From Phosphoribacter sp037046615 (GTDB lineage: Bacteria; Actinomycetota; Actinomycetes; Actinomycetales; Dermatophilaceae): a stretch of 64,000 nucleotides of DNA. A program made the position numbers and the translations under genes. Position 1 is the stretch's first letter, and every line of letters starts with the position of its first letter. Under the pieces are notes generated by a model that ran no database searches, had not been told where the DNA came from, and worked only from the letters and a program-made list of their open reading frames with translations. This document shows, piece by piece, positions 1 to 9,035 of this stretch. The stretch spans positions 124,001 through 188,000 of the forward strand of contig JBAOHD010000032.1 of the NCBI GenBank assembly GCA_037046615.1. Direction: 5' to 3'.

Positions 1-12
1 CGGCCGTCGGTG

Positions 13-961
13 TCAGCCGTCGCTGTCGCGCCGCTGGCCTCGCTGCCCTCGCTGGCGTCGCTGCTCCCGGGCGAGTTCCTCCGGGGTGATGATCGGCAGG
101 GCCCGCGTGCGTGCCGGGTCGTCGGGGTAGGTGCCCGAGCGATAGATCGTCACGGGTTCGTGCTGACCCATCGGGGCCGGCGCGGATGTCGCCCACGGGT
201 CCTCGGGTGCGTGATGTGAGGCGCGCGCCCCCGGGTCTGGCTTGGGCTGCCCCCAGGGGAGGACGCTGTCGTCGCCTGGTGTCACCGGTGTCATTGAGTT
301 CGTCAAGGTCTTCGTCGAAGTCCTGGTCGTCGGGGCCGGACGGCATACTCTTCGCGGTCCTTGCGGCGCTTGACCCGACGAGCCGCGCGATCCGAGCCAC
401 GAGCCTCGGGAAGACTTCCGCGGCCGGTGCTTGTCGCCGAAGATGACCTCGCACAGGCGGCGGTAGTTTTCCAGGGGGTCGGGGATGAAGTCGAGATCGT
501 GCAGGGCCTGGTCCTGCCCGGCGCTCTCGATCGTGATCGACCCGAAGCCGAAAGATCTCGCCGGCGAGGCCTTTCCGGTAGCGCATGTCGGTGATCTTGC
601 TGATCCGCATCATCGGCACATCGCGGACGATGATCCCCTGGTATTTGAGGATCCGCTTGTCGGTGACGATGAGGATGTCGTGGCGCCTGCTCAGCCACTG
701 CCAGCCGAAGAAGCACCAAAAGCCGATCGTGATGGCCAGAAGGTATTCGGGCAGTTGCGACCCCAGGGGGAGGTTCGCGCCGACCATCGTCCACCCGGTG
801 AAGGCGGTGACGGCGAAGGCTGCAGCGAACGGGCGCGCGAGCACCCACCAGTGTTGGCGGGCCGCAACGCGGATCTCCTCGCCATGGGTGAGGTGATCGA
901 GCAGCTTCTCGTTCGTGCGGGCGTAGACGAGGTCTCGCTCGGCCGCCGACCCACGCCCCAC
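13..961 (-). CDS. PH-domain (bPH2/DUF304-like) membrane protein, frameshifted
   Basis: The reconstructed reading starts at the GTG at 961, seven bases after the stop of the small upstream gene, so the two are probably one operon. The N-terminal half has two hydrophobic segments (about residues 38-80), then a bacterial pleckstrin-homology core that includes LIVTDKRILKYQG and the RISKITDMRY stretch. The tail (about the last 100 residues) is Pro/Arg-rich and looks disordered. The frame breaks near 549, where an extra T appears to be present, and may break again between 300 and 430, so the published protein will look split. The family sits in the membrane; its ligand is unknown. The family call is good, the exact C-terminal path is uncertain. 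Confidence 0.7.
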
Positions 962-967
962 GGCGGG

Positions 968-1138
968 TTAACTCCGTTTGAGGATCGCGTCGAAGACGCT
1001 GAGGATGCTGCGGAAGGCTTCAGCCAGGAGGTTGAAGAAGGTCGTGACGATGCTCGCAGCCTTGTCGGGTGACTTCACGACGGCATACACGAAGTAGGCG
1101 AGCAGGACCCACTTGAAGATGCTCCAGAACTTCTTCAC
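968..1138 (-). CDS. Small 56-residue membrane-associated protein
   Basis: This short gene reads MKKFWSIFKWVLLAYFVYAV and onward, with one hydrophobic segment (residues 4-22) followed by an amphipathic stretch ending in ILKRS. A GGAG lies about nine bases upstream of the GTG start at 1138. Its stop is seven bases before the start of the PH-domain gene, so co-transcription is likely. It contains one GTATGCC word (FVYAV). I do not recognise a named family; similar short hydrophobic proteins occur beside PH-domain genes. Coding is supported by the intact frame, RBS and operon position rather than by a known domain. Confidence 0.6.
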   Translation of the reverse strand: MKKFWSIFKWVLLAYFVYAVVKSPDKAASIVTTFFNLLAEAFRSILSVFDAILKRS

Positions 1139-1246
1139 GGATCCGACTCCTGATCACGGGCGCGCAGACGACAGGGAGAGTAGAGCACAGTGTTGCGCGT
1201 GTGACGGGTGAGACCAAAGCGGCGCGCCGGGCGCGATCAGCCGACC

Positions 1247-1886
1247 TCAGACCGTGCCGTAGAGCCGATCGCCGGCGTCGCCCAGCCCCGGGACGATGTA
1301 ACCGTGCTCGTTGAGCCGCTCGTCGACCGCTCCGGTGACGAGCTGCAGTGGCACCCGGAGATCCTTGAGCGACTCGGTGACGTGAAGGATGCCCTCGGGG
1401 GACGCGATGAGCGTGATCGCCGTGATGTCGTCGGCGCCCCGGTCGGCGAGGTAGCGGATGGCATCGATGAGAGTGCCACCGGTCGCGAGCATGGGGTCCA
1501 GGACGTAGCACTGCCGACCTGACAGGTCATCGGGGAGCCGGTTGGCATACGTGATCGCCTCGAGCGTCTCCTCGTTGCGCATCATGCCGAGGAAGCCGAC
1601 CTCGGCGGACGGCAGCAGCCGCACCATGCCCTCGAGCATCCCGAGGCCCGCGCGGAGGATCGGCACGACCAGCGGCTTAGGGTTGGCCAGCTTGATGCCG
1701 GTCGTCGGGGGCGACGGGGGTCTCGATCTCGAACGGCTCGACCCGCACGTCGCGCGTCGCCTCGTAGGCCAGCAGCGTCACGAGCTCCTCCGCCAGCCGC
1801 CGGAACGTCGGCGAGTCGGTGCGCTTGTCGCGCAGGTAGGTGAGCTTGTGAGAGATGAGTTGGTGGTCAGCGATGTGCACGCGCAT
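1247..1886 (-). CDS. upp: Uracil phosphoribosyltransferase, one frameshift
   Basis: Catalyses uracil + PRPP to UMP + pyrophosphate in pyrimidine salvage, in the cytosol. The first segment (from ATG 1886) gives MRVHIADHQLISHKLTYLRD, the typical UPRT N-terminus. The second carries the PRPP loop LDPMLATGGT and the uracil-binding end YIVPGLGDAGDRLYGT. The two join near 1700, where a G/C-rich run appears to have one base too many; removing it restores APTTGIKLANPKPLVVPILR. Length after repair (about 212 residues) matches the family. It is divergent from tadA, with only 16 bases between the two starts, so both may be leaderless. Frameshift in such a conserved gene is more likely a sequence error than decay. 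Confidence 0.93.
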
Positions 1887-1902
1887 AGGCGAAACTTACC
1901 GC

Positions 1903-2403
1903 GTGCCTGATTCCTCGACGCCGGACAGGTTCGCGCCCGGTCCGGTCCCCGATGCCCGGTATGCCGGGTGGCTGGCTCGCGCTCTCGAGCTCGCGCGGGC
2001 GGCGGGCCGGGCGGGCGAGGTGCCGGTCGGCGCGGTCGTGGTCTCGGCCTCGGGCGAGGTCATCGGTGAAGGGGCCAACGCCCGCGAAGCCACGGGAGAT
2101 CCGATAGCTCACGCCGAGATGGTCGCGCTCCGGGCGGCGGCGCGGCATACCGGCTCGTGGAGGCTGCCCGACTGCACCCTCGTCGTGACCTTGGAACCCT
2201 GCGTCATGTGCGCCGGTGCGATCGTCCAGTCGCGGATCCGCACGCTCGTCTTCGGGGCGTGGGACGCCAAGGCCGGGGCATGCGGATCGGTGTGGGACCT
2301 CGTCCGCGACCGGCGCGCCAACCATTGGGTGGAGGTCGTCGGCGGTCTCGACGAGGCCGGATGCGGGGGCGTCCTCAAGGAGTTCTTCGCCGCGCGCCGA
2401 TGA
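1903..2403 (+). CDS. tadA: tRNA-specific adenosine deaminase
   Basis: Deaminates adenosine to inosine at the wobble position of tRNA-Arg(ACG). The 166-residue reading from GTG 1903 shows the zinc and catalytic motif HAEMVALR and the second zinc motif PCVMCAG, with the family end GGVLKEFFAARR. An earlier in-frame ATG at 1873 would overlap the divergent upp start; the GTG gives the usual length. Its position next to upp and just upstream of a tRNA-Ser is the order found in other actinobacteria. Confidence 0.93.
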   Translation: MPDSSTPDRFAPGPVPDARYAGWLARALELARAAGRAGEVPVGAVVVSASGEVIGEGANAREATGDPIAHAEMVALRAAARHTGSWRLPDCTLVVTLEPCVMCAGAIVQSRIRTLVFGAWDAKAGACGSVWDLVRDRRANHWVEVVGGLDEAGCGGVLKEFFAARR

Positions 2404-2544
2404 CCGGGCGCCTCGTGTCGCCGGCATCGTTCGTGCGGCATGCGGCTTCACCGAGGGAGCGCGCCCAGCACGATCGAGTGCTGCCGGCCGGCGCCCTGGC
2501 CAGCGATTGTGCGCACAGCGCCGCGAGCGGGTACCCTCGTCCGC

Positions 2545-2634
2545 GGTGGCGTGTCCGAGTGGCCTAAGGAGCACGCCTCGAAAGCGTGTGTGGGCGGAAG
2601 TCCACCCAGGGTTCGAATCCCTGCGCCACCGCCA
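2545..2634 (+). tRNA. tRNA-Ser (CGA)
   Basis: A class II tRNA of 90 bases including an encoded CCA. Acceptor strands GGTGGCG and CGCCACC pair, with G as discriminator. The anticodon stem CACGC/GCGTG encloses a seven-base loop with CGA in the middle. A variable arm (GTGGGCGGAAGTCCAC) and GGTTCGAATCC T-arm follow. It reads UCG codons, which are frequent in this genome. Confidence 0.96.
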
Positions 2635-2655
2635 GTGAGTTTTGGCCTGTGACCA

Positions 2656-2696
2656 GCGGCGATGTTCTCCGGTTCCGACCGGGCGAGCATCGCCGC
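2656..2696 (+). terminator. Possible hairpin downstream of tRNA-Ser
   Basis: GCGGCGATG (2656-2664) and CATCGCCGC (2688-2696) are perfect complements separated by 23 bases. It follows the tRNA by about 20 bases. There is no T-run, so this is a weak terminator candidate. Confidence 0.3.
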
Positions 2697-2820
2697 TTCG
2701 TCGTCTGCCGCATGCACCCGAACCGACTGCCGAGGCCGACTGCCGGACCGCCGACGGCCGCCGGACCGCCGATGGTCGCCCTCGCGATGCGAGCCAGTCG
2801 CGACGGGTCACCGCCGCCCA

Positions 2821-2873
2821 TTGACATCGATAAACGATATGGTTATCGTCCTGTCTATATCGATAGTCGATAT
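2821..2873 (+). promoter_or_regulatory. Promoter with inverted-repeat operators for the DUF2975/HTH operon
   Basis: A consensus TTGACA (2821-2826) stands 17 bases from TATCGT (2844-2849). The -35/-10 space holds the inverted repeat CGATAA (2828-2833) / TTATCG (2843-2848). Just downstream, ATATCGA-TAG-TCGATAT (2857-2873) is a second perfect repeat. The stretch is strikingly AT-rich against its surroundings. Autorepression by the HTH protein encoded two genes on is the natural inference. A purine-rich RBS (GAAGAAGGGGAG) follows before the ATG at 2891. Confidence 0.65.
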
Positions 2874-2890
2874 GGAAGAAGGGGAGTCTG

Positions 2891-3505
2891 ATGACCGCAC
2901 TGAGCAGTGCCAGCAAGGACCGGTGGGCCTTCACGCGGTCGGATCGGATCGGGTTGATCGCACTCCTGATCCTCGTCAACAGTGCGGCGGTCGTCGCATG
3001 GGTCGTCGGTCCGATCCTGAGCTGGCTGCGGGGTGATGCCCTCTGGGCGCCATTCATCAGCCCCATCTCCGTGCCTGCTCTGGATGCCGTCGGCGTGCCC
3101 TATTCGGCCGGCACCTACGACCTCCGTGTGGCCAACCCGTCGACCGGCCAGCGGGTCATCCTCGTCGTCGCTGGTGTGCTGTGGGCCGCGGTGCTCCTGT
3201 CCGCGAGTGTCATCGTCGCCCGTCTCATGCGCAGCATTGCCGCTGGTGACGCCTTCGACCGGGCCAATGTCGCCCGGTTGCGCTGGCTCGCAGCGTTGCT
3301 CATCGGTGCCGTGCCCGTGGCCCACGTCGTGGATCTGTTCGCCCGCGGGGCTCTGATCGCCGGCGCAGAACTCGGCGGCCTGCCACCCACTGCCAGCATC
3401 TCGATCCCGTGGCTGCCGATCGTGGCCGGGATGGTCGTCGCGCTCATCGCGCAGGCATTCGTTGCGGGCGCGAGCCTGCGCGACGACGTCGACGGGTTGG
3501 TCTGA
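2891..3505 (+). CDS. DUF2975 family membrane protein
   Basis: A 204-residue protein with four predicted membrane segments (about residues 20-44, 93-115, 135-158 and 172-193), laid out like DUF2975. In this family the membrane protein is normally encoded directly before a small Cro/CI-type regulator, and that is the case here: the TGA at 3503-3505 overlaps the next gene's ATG. The biochemical role is not known. The preceding operator-rich promoter suggests the pair is tightly controlled. Confidence 0.75.
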   Translation: MTALSSASKDRWAFTRSDRIGLIALLILVNSAAVVAWVVGPILSWLRGDALWAPFISPISVPALDAVGVPYSAGTYDLRVANPSTGQRVILVVAGVLWAAVLLSASVIVARLMRSIAAGDAFDRANVARLRWLAALLIGAVPVAHVVDLFARGALIAGAELGGLPPTASISIPWLPIVAGMVVALIAQAFVAGASLRDDVDGLV

Positions 3506-3744
3506 TGCCTGTCGACGAGCCACACCGGGTCGTATGCCGTCTCGACGACCTCCTCGAGGCCCGCGGCATGACGTTGGCGGCCCTCGCTGACGCAGTCGGG
3601 GTGACGGTCGTCAACCTTTCCGTGCTCAAGAACAATCGCGCCAAGGCGGTCCGCTTCAGCACCCTCACGGCGATCTGCGACGTGCTTGGGTGTACGGTCG
3701 GCGACCTCCTGGCAGTCGAAGCCCTCGAAGAGATCGCCGACTGA
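3505..3744 (+). CDS. Small HTH (XRE/Cro-CI, YozG-like) regulator
   Basis: A 79-residue single-domain DNA-binding protein. The helix-turn-helix covers about residues 22-66: LAALADAVGVTVVNLSVLKN followed by the recognition-helix and dimer region ending CDVLGCTVGDLL, the hallmark of the YozG-type group. It is translationally coupled to the DUF2975 gene through a TGATG overlap. It probably binds the AT-rich inverted repeats at 2828-2873. It carries one GTATGCC word (3532). Confidence 0.85.
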   Translation: MPVDEPHRVVCRLDDLLEARGMTLAALADAVGVTVVNLSVLKNNRAKAVRFSTLTAICDVLGCTVGDLLAVEALEEIAD

Positions 3745-3776
3745 CGCCCCACGCCACCTCGGGGCGGGGTGCGTCG

Positions 3777-5885
3777 TCAGGCGGCGACGACCGGGTGCAG
3801 TCGGCGCAGCGTCCAGACCCGCTGGCGGTGGGCGGCATACATCGTCACCGCGAGTCCAACCCCCAGTGACAGCACGAGCACGCCGAGGTCCTGACCGAGC
3901 CCGACCGACGACCCGGCGACGACCTTGCGGAGGGCGTCGACGGCATACGAGAGGGGGAGCGCGCTGTGGAGGGCCTGGAAGAAGGGCGGCGTGGTCTCTA
4001 CCGTGTAAGTCCCACCGGTCGAGGCCAATTGCAGTCCGGCAAGGATCAACCCGACGAAGCGGCCCGGCGTGCCGAGGAGCGCGACGAGCGCCTGGTTGAT
4101 CGCCACGAACGCCACCGCCACGAGAGCGCAGAGCGCCACGAGGGCGCCGACATTGGCCGCCGAGATCCCGACGACCCATTGCAGGACGGCGGCCAGCACG
4201 ACGCCCTGGAGCATCCCGAGCAGCGCCGCGGGCAGGAACCCAGCCAGCGCCACGAGCGGCGAGCGGGCCGATGACGCCAGCGCCCGCGGCGAGAGCGGCC
4301 GGAGCAGGAAGAAGATCGCGAGCGACCCGACCCACAGGGCCAGCCCCATGAAGTAGGGCGCCATGCCGGCACCGTTGTTCTTCACGGCGTTGATCCGGGT
4401 CGCGTCCGCGGTCACGGGCGTGGCCGCGACGGCCGCCACCGCGGCTCGCTCGGCCTCGGAGTAGCTCGGGATGTTGGCCACGGCTTGTCCGAGTCCGGTG
4501 CTGAGTGCGGTTGCGCCCGTGCCGAGTTGGGCACTGCCGGTGGCTAGGGCGTCGACGCCGTTCTTGAGTTGCGACGCTCCGCTGGCGGCCTGGTCGGCTC
4601 CAGTCGCCAGCGCTCTGGCGCCGGCCGCGAGTTCGGACGCGCCGCGGGCGAGCGCTGGCACGTTCCCGGCCAGTTGCCCCACGCCGGCGCCCAGCTTCTC
4701 GACCCCGGCCCCGAGCGACGTGACGCCTGCGCCGAAGGTCGCCGCGCTCGACCCGAGTTGGGTTGCGCCCGTGCGTAGTTGTGCGACGCCTCCCGCGACC
4801 GCAGCCGTGCCTTGCGCCACCCCGGTGGCTCCCGTGCGCAGCCCCGCGCCACCGGCGGCGACCTGCCCGAGCTGCGCGCAGTATGCCGATGCCGCACCAC
4901 TGGCGAGGCAGGCTGCGGCCAACCCGTCGATCCCCTGGGTGTATGCCGTGACGCCCGACTGGAGGTTCGTCGCCCCACCGGCGGTCTGGGACGACCCCGC
5001 CACGAGCGGATCGATGCCGGTCGTGAAGGCAGCCGCACCCGAGGCGAGGCGCTCCGCTCCCGCGGCGAGGTCGCGAACGCCAGCCACCAGAGGTGTCGTC
5101 CCCGCCTGCAGTTGCCGGGCGCCCTCGGCCGCCTGACCGGCGCCGGTCGCGAGCTTCCCCGCCCCAGCGGCCAGAGCATCGGCACCGTCGGCGACCTTCG
5201 CGGCGCCGTCGGCGAGGTGCCCGGCGCCCGTCGCGGCCTTGCTCGCGCCGTCTGACAGCACCGTCGCTCCGGAGGCCAACTCCCCGGCCCCGTCAGCCGC
5301 AGATCCGAGCTTGTCGCCGAGCGTGCCGAACCCGGCATACAGGGCCGTAAGGTAACCCTCGGTGATCGTCGTCGAGGCCTCCGCGCTCGTGGCGGTCGCG
5401 ATGGCCTGCCCGAGCGCCCCGTCCAGGTAGTTGACCGCGTCATTGGTCTCAAGACGCAGGCGCGCCGCCCGCACCTCGGAAGCCGGCCCGGTGAGCGAGG
5501 TCGCCGAGCGCGAGAAGTCGGCCGGGATCGTGAGGACCGCGGCATACCGGCCGTCCGCGAGGCCAGCAGCGGCAGCGGGCCCGTCGGTGAGCACCCACGT
5601 GAAGTTCGACGGCGAGTCCGAGCTCGTGAGCTTGCCGACGACCGATCGCCCGAGGGGCACGATCTGTTCCTTGCCGTCGGCGGTCTTGAGGGTGACGGGT
5701 TCGTCGAGGTTGACGACGGCGGCTGTCACCTGGTCCAGCCGCGTGTGCGGGCTCTCGTTGGCCCAGGTGTAGAGCGCGCCGTAGACGAGCGGCACGAGGA
5801 TCGCTGCGATGAGTGCGATGAGCGCGCGCGGGCTGCCGGTGAAGCGGCGGAGTTCGGCGGCCGGCAGTGTGGGTCGGGAGGACAT
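3777..5885 (-). CDS. YhgE/Pip-type membrane protein (ABC-2 superfamily exporter component)
   Basis: A 702-residue protein with one N-terminal membrane segment (about residues 20-40), a long extracellular region, and five to six C-terminal segments from about residue 515. The middle (about residues 195-480) is an 11-residue-type repeat built on A-x-G-A-x-x-L-x-x-G, as in GAGQAAEGARQLQAG, typical of YhgE/Pip proteins and probably a long helical stalk. Family members act in export of cell-envelope or surface material and as phage receptors in firmicutes; the substrate here is unknown. Its start is one base from the stop of the upstream MMPL-ABC gene, so the two are one operon, divergent from a TetR regulator. 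Confidence 0.88.
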   Translation of the reverse strand: MSSRPTLPAAELRRFTGSPRALIALIAAILVPLVYGALYTWANESPHTRLDQVTAAVVNLDEPVTLKTADGKEQIVPLGRSVVGKLTSSDSPSNFTWVLTDGPAAAAGLADGRYAAVLTIPADFSRSATSLTGPASEVRAARLRLETNDAVNYLDGALGQAIATATSAEASTTITEGYLTALYAGFGTLGDKLGSAADGAGELASGATVLSDGASKAATGAGHLADGAAKVADGADALAAGAGKLATGAGQAAEGARQLQAGTTPLVAGVRDLAAGAERLASGAAAFTTGIDPLVAGSSQTAGGATNLQSGVTAYTQGIDGLAAACLASGAASAYCAQLGQVAAGGAGLRTGATGVAQGTAAVAGGVAQLRTGATQLGSSAATFGAGVTSLGAGVEKLGAGVGQLAGNVPALARGASELAAGARALATGADQAASGASQLKNGVDALATGSAQLGTGATALSTGLGQAVANIPSYSEAERAAVAAVAATPVTADATRINAVKNNGAGMAPYFMGLALWVGSLAIFFLLRPLSPRALASSARSPLVALAGFLPAALLGMLQGVVLAAVLQWVVGISAANVGALVALCALVAVAFVAINQALVALLGTPGRFVGLILAGLQLASTGGTYTVETTPPFFQALHSALPLSYAVDALRKVVAGSSVGLGQDLGVLVLSLGVGLAVTMYAAHRQRVWTLRRLHPVVAA

Positions 5886-8800
5886 CAGCGCACCTTCGAG
5901 GTGAAGAGGTTGGACATCGGGTCAGCCAGTGGGTCGACATCGGGCGGCTGGGAAACCTCACCGGAGCCGTCCTCGGGGGTCAGCGCGCGGGCGTCCGGCC
6001 GCTGAAGCGGGACATCGACGACGGGTATGCCGCCCAGCACCTCGTGTGCGGAATGGGGGTCGCGGCACGAGGCGACAACGGTCAACCCGTGCTCGGCGCA
6101 GCCGTGGCGGACCCGCGCCGCTGTCACTGGTCGTTGGGTGAGCCGGCCGATGACCGCCCACGCCGCCCGCCGATCCGCTTCACCGCGAAGACCGTCGACG
6201 TCATCAATGACGACCATCTCGGGATCTCCGATCAGGGCGAGGGTGACGCCGACGATCCACCGTTCGAGTGGCTGGAGCGAGCGGACGGCCCGGTCGGCGT
6301 CGAGCGACGTGGCGCAGTGGGCCGCGGGCTCCATCGACACGGCATACGACAGGAGGTCGGTGAGCATCGCGTGCGCCCGCGTGCGGGCAGCGCCGCCCAC
6401 CCAGGGGTGCCACGAGGTGGCCGCGAGGCGTTCGCCGACGTGGTCGTCGACCGTCAGCAGCGGGTCGAGATCGTTGACGCCGGTGACTTCGGCGAGGGAA
6501 ACATGGCGGCGCACCTCGCCGATCTCGTCAGGAAGGATGCGACCGGCAACCTGGAGGGTCCCGTCGGAGGTCACCATCCGGCCGGCGAGAACGAGCAAGA
6601 ACGAGGTCTTCCCCGCGCCCGGGGCGCCGTGGACGAGGACGACCGACCCGGGAGCCGCCGCGACGGAGACTCCCTCGAAGACCGGCCCGGCAGCGTCTCG
6701 GAGCGTCGCGCCTTCGGCGTGGACGGCCAGCGCGGTGCCTTCGCGGCGAGCGTCGAGCCGGCGGTGGAGGCTCTCGCCCTCGACGTCGAGCACGGGCAGG
6801 CGCCGGTCGAGCCACCGGGGCAGCCACCACGCGGCCGGCCCGAGCAGGTGCATGAGCGCGGGGATGAGGGTCATCCGCACGACGAAGGCGTCGACGAAGA
6901 CCCCAACGGCCAGCCCGAGCGCGATCGGCTTGATGGTGCCGGCACCTTCGGGCACGAAGGCCGCGAAGACGGCGATCATGATGACCGCCGCCGCGGTCAC
7001 GACCCGAGCCGAGTCGACAAACCCGCGAGCGACCGATCTCCGGGCGTCGCCCTCGTGGACGTAGCGGCTCCGCATCGTCGACACGAGGAAGACCTGATAG
7101 TCCATCGCCAGCCCGAACAGCACCCCCATGAGGAGGATCGGCATGAAGGCGATGATCGGCCCCGTCTCCTCGACGTGCAGAGGCCCCGTCAGCCATCCCC
7201 ATTGGAAGACCGCCGCCACGGCCCCGAAGGCCGCGCCCAGTGACAGCAGGTAGCCCAGCGCTGCCGTGACAGGCACGAGGATCGACCGGAAGACGAGCGT
7301 GAGCAGGATGAGCGAGAGCCCGACGACGAGGATCCCGAAGGGGAGCAGGGCCGTGCCGAGACGGTCGGCAATGTCGACCTGAGCGGCAGTGTGGCCGGTG
7401 ACCGCAAGGTCCACGCCGAACCGTTCCTGGACGACCGGCGCGAGGGCGCGCACTCGGGCGAGAGTCTCCTTCGTCTCCGGGTCCTCCGAGCGAGTCGTGG
7501 GCACGGCGACGACGACCCCGGTGTCGGCGCCCTGATTGGGCGTCGCGACCGTGATCGACGCGATGCCCGGAGTCTCCCTGACCAGCTGCGCGACCTCCGC
7601 AACGACGCCGAGCGGGTCGGTGGTCGACACGATGTCGAGGGTGACGACGAGCGGCGCATTGGCGCCCGGCCCGAACGCCCGGGCGATCGTGTCAAAGGCC
7701 AAGCGCTGCGTCGAGGTCGGGCTCGACGTGCCGTTGTCGGGCAGGGACAGGTGGAGGTCCTTCGCGGGGACCGCCATGGCGCCCAACCCCAGCAGGACGA
7801 GGACGACGGTGAGGGCCGGGATCCTGGTCACCGCGCGCACCCAGGCCGCCGACCATCCGGTATGCCGCGTCGCGTGGTGTGCTTCGGCCGTCGCCTTGGG
7901 TGCCACGCGAGCACCGGCATACCCGAGGATCGCGGGCAGGAGAGTGAGCGAGACGGCGACGGCCCCCACGACGGCGACCGCGCCGGCAACCCCCATGACC
8001 GACAGGAACGGGATGCCCGCGACCCCGAGCGCGACGAGAGCGATCCCCACCGTGGTGCCGGCGAAGACCACCGCAGACCCGGCCGTGCCGGTGGCTTGCG
8101 CGGCAGCCTCCTGCGGCGAGGTGCCCTCGGCGATGAGGTCGCGGTGGCGAGACAGGACAAAGAGGGCGTAGTCGATGCCGACCGCGAGCCCGATCATGAG
8201 CCCGAGGAAGGGTGCCGTCGAGGTGATCTCGGTGAACCGCGTCGCCGCGAAGATCACCGTCATCGACGCCGCGACCCCGACGAGCGACGTCAGCAGCGGA
8301 ATGCCTGCCGCCAGCGCCGATCCGAAGGTCAACAGCAGCACGACAAGGGCCACGATGACGCCCAGACCCTCGGCGATCGTCACCTCCGGTGGCGAAGGCA
8401 TGAAGACCGACCCACCCATGTAGGCCGTGAGCCCGGACGATGTCGATCGGGCGGCTTCGGCGATGAGTGGGGTGCGCATGTCTGGCGTGACCTTTGCCGC
8501 GTCGACATCCAGGTGGACCGCGATGATCGCGGTGGTGCTGTCGGCCGAGATCGCGCCCTTGACGTGCTCGCTGAAGGGGCTCGCGGTCGTGCGGACGTGC
8601 GGGAGGGCGGCATACCGCGCGGTGAGGTCCTCGATCTGGGCCTTGACCGCGGGGTCGGTCACCGTGGTGCCGGCGGGGGCAGTGACGACGACCTGGCCGC
8701 TCGCGCCTGCGAACTGGGGGAACCGCGCCGAGAGCGAGTCCGCTGCCTGCTGAGACTGGGTGCCCGGGATCGTGAAGACGTCGGTGAGGCCCTGCTGCAT

Positions 8801-8908
8801 GACCTTGGCGCTCGCGCCGAGGACGACGAGCAGGGCCAGCCACAGGATGACGACGAGGCGGCGTCGGCGGACGGACCACTGACCGAGGGAGTAGAGCGCG
8901 GAGGACAT
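5885..8908 (-). CDS. MMPL/RND transporter fused to a C-terminal ABC-type ATPase domain
   Basis: From ATG 8908 the protein has 1,007 residues. Residues 1 to about 710 form an MMPL-type RND permease: a first membrane helix (LVVILWLALLVVLGA), a periplasm-like domain, a helix bundle containing MIGLAVGIDYALFVLSRHRD, and the matching second half with GLAMDYQVFLVSTMRSRY. Residues from about 745 onward form a separate nucleotide-binding domain with Walker A GAPGAGKTS and a Walker B-like MVVIDDVDG. The ABC signature is degenerate (QPLERW where LSGGQ is expected). RND pumps normally run on proton flux, so the fusion is odd. Longer start at 9001 is possible but would overlap the operator. The TetR gene opposite probably represses it. 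Confidence 0.88.
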   Translation of the reverse strand: MSSALYSLGQWSVRRRRLVVILWLALLVVLGASAKVMQQGLTDVFTIPGTQSQQAADSLSARFPQFAGASGQVVVTAPAGTTVTDPAVKAQIEDLTARYAALPHVRTTASPFSEHVKGAISADSTTAIIAVHLDVDAAKVTPDMRTPLIAEAARSTSSGLTAYMGGSVFMPSPPEVTIAEGLGVIVALVVLLLTFGSALAAGIPLLTSLVGVAASMTVIFAATRFTEITSTAPFLGLMIGLAVGIDYALFVLSRHRDLIAEGTSPQEAAAQATGTAGSAVVFAGTTVGIALVALGVAGIPFLSVMGVAGAVAVVGAVAVSLTLLPAILGYAGARVAPKATAEAHHATRHTGWSAAWVRAVTRIPALTVVLVLLGLGAMAVPAKDLHLSLPDNGTSSPTSTQRLAFDTIARAFGPGANAPLVVTLDIVSTTDPLGVVAEVAQLVRETPGIASITVATPNQGADTGVVVAVPTTRSEDPETKETLARVRALAPVVQERFGVDLAVTGHTAAQVDIADRLGTALLPFGILVVGLSLILLTLVFRSILVPVTAALGYLLSLGAAFGAVAAVFQWGWLTGPLHVEETGPIIAFMPILLMGVLFGLAMDYQVFLVSTMRSRYVHEGDARRSVARGFVDSARVVTAAAVIMIAVFAAFVPEGAGTIKPIALGLAVGVFVDAFVVRMTLIPALMHLLGPAAWWLPRWLDRRLPVLDVEGESLHRRLDARREGTALAVHAEGATLRDAAGPVFEGVSVAAAPGSVVLVHGAPGAGKTSFLLVLAGRMVTSDGTLQVAGRILPDEIGEVRRHVSLAEVTGVNDLDPLLTVDDHVGERLAATSWHPWVGGAARTRAHAMLTDLLSYAVSMEPAAHCATSLDADRAVRSLQPLERWIVGVTLALIGDPEMVVIDDVDGLRGEADRRAAWAVIGRLTQRPVTAARVRHGCAEHGLTVVASCRDPHSAHEVLGGIPVVDVPLQRPDARALTPEDGSGEVSQPPDVDPLADPMSNLFTSKVR

Positions 8909-8950
8909 GGGGCTCCCGAGAGCTGGGTCGGCGATGCGCCGGTGGGCTTG

Positions 8951-8990
8951 GATACGTGGGTGTATTGAATACGTTAACGTATCGAACGGG
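8951..8990. promoter_or_regulatory. Palindromic TetR operator between the MMPL-ABC operon and its regulator
   Basis: ATACGTTAACGTAT (8969-8982) is a perfect 14-base palindrome in the 127-base gap between divergent starts (8908 and 9036). A further half-site GATACGT lies at 8951. The local AT content is far above the surroundings. TetR regulators typically bind such palindromes in the shared promoter region; binding here is inferred. Confidence 0.75.
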
Positions 8991-9035
8991 CTCGTCGTCA
9001 ATCTCCGGCAGACTTGGGCCAGGAGGGAGGCGACG

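Noticed and set aside
1867..3066. 399-codon minus-strand frame crossing tadA, tRNA-Ser and the AT-rich operator
   Set aside because: It runs through a tRNA gene and across a promoter with no domain content.
5867..8968. Long plus-strand frames of 458 and 525 codons over the MMPL-ABC gene
   Set aside because: No recognisable domain; Asp/Arg/Gly-rich shadow of a well-defined transporter.
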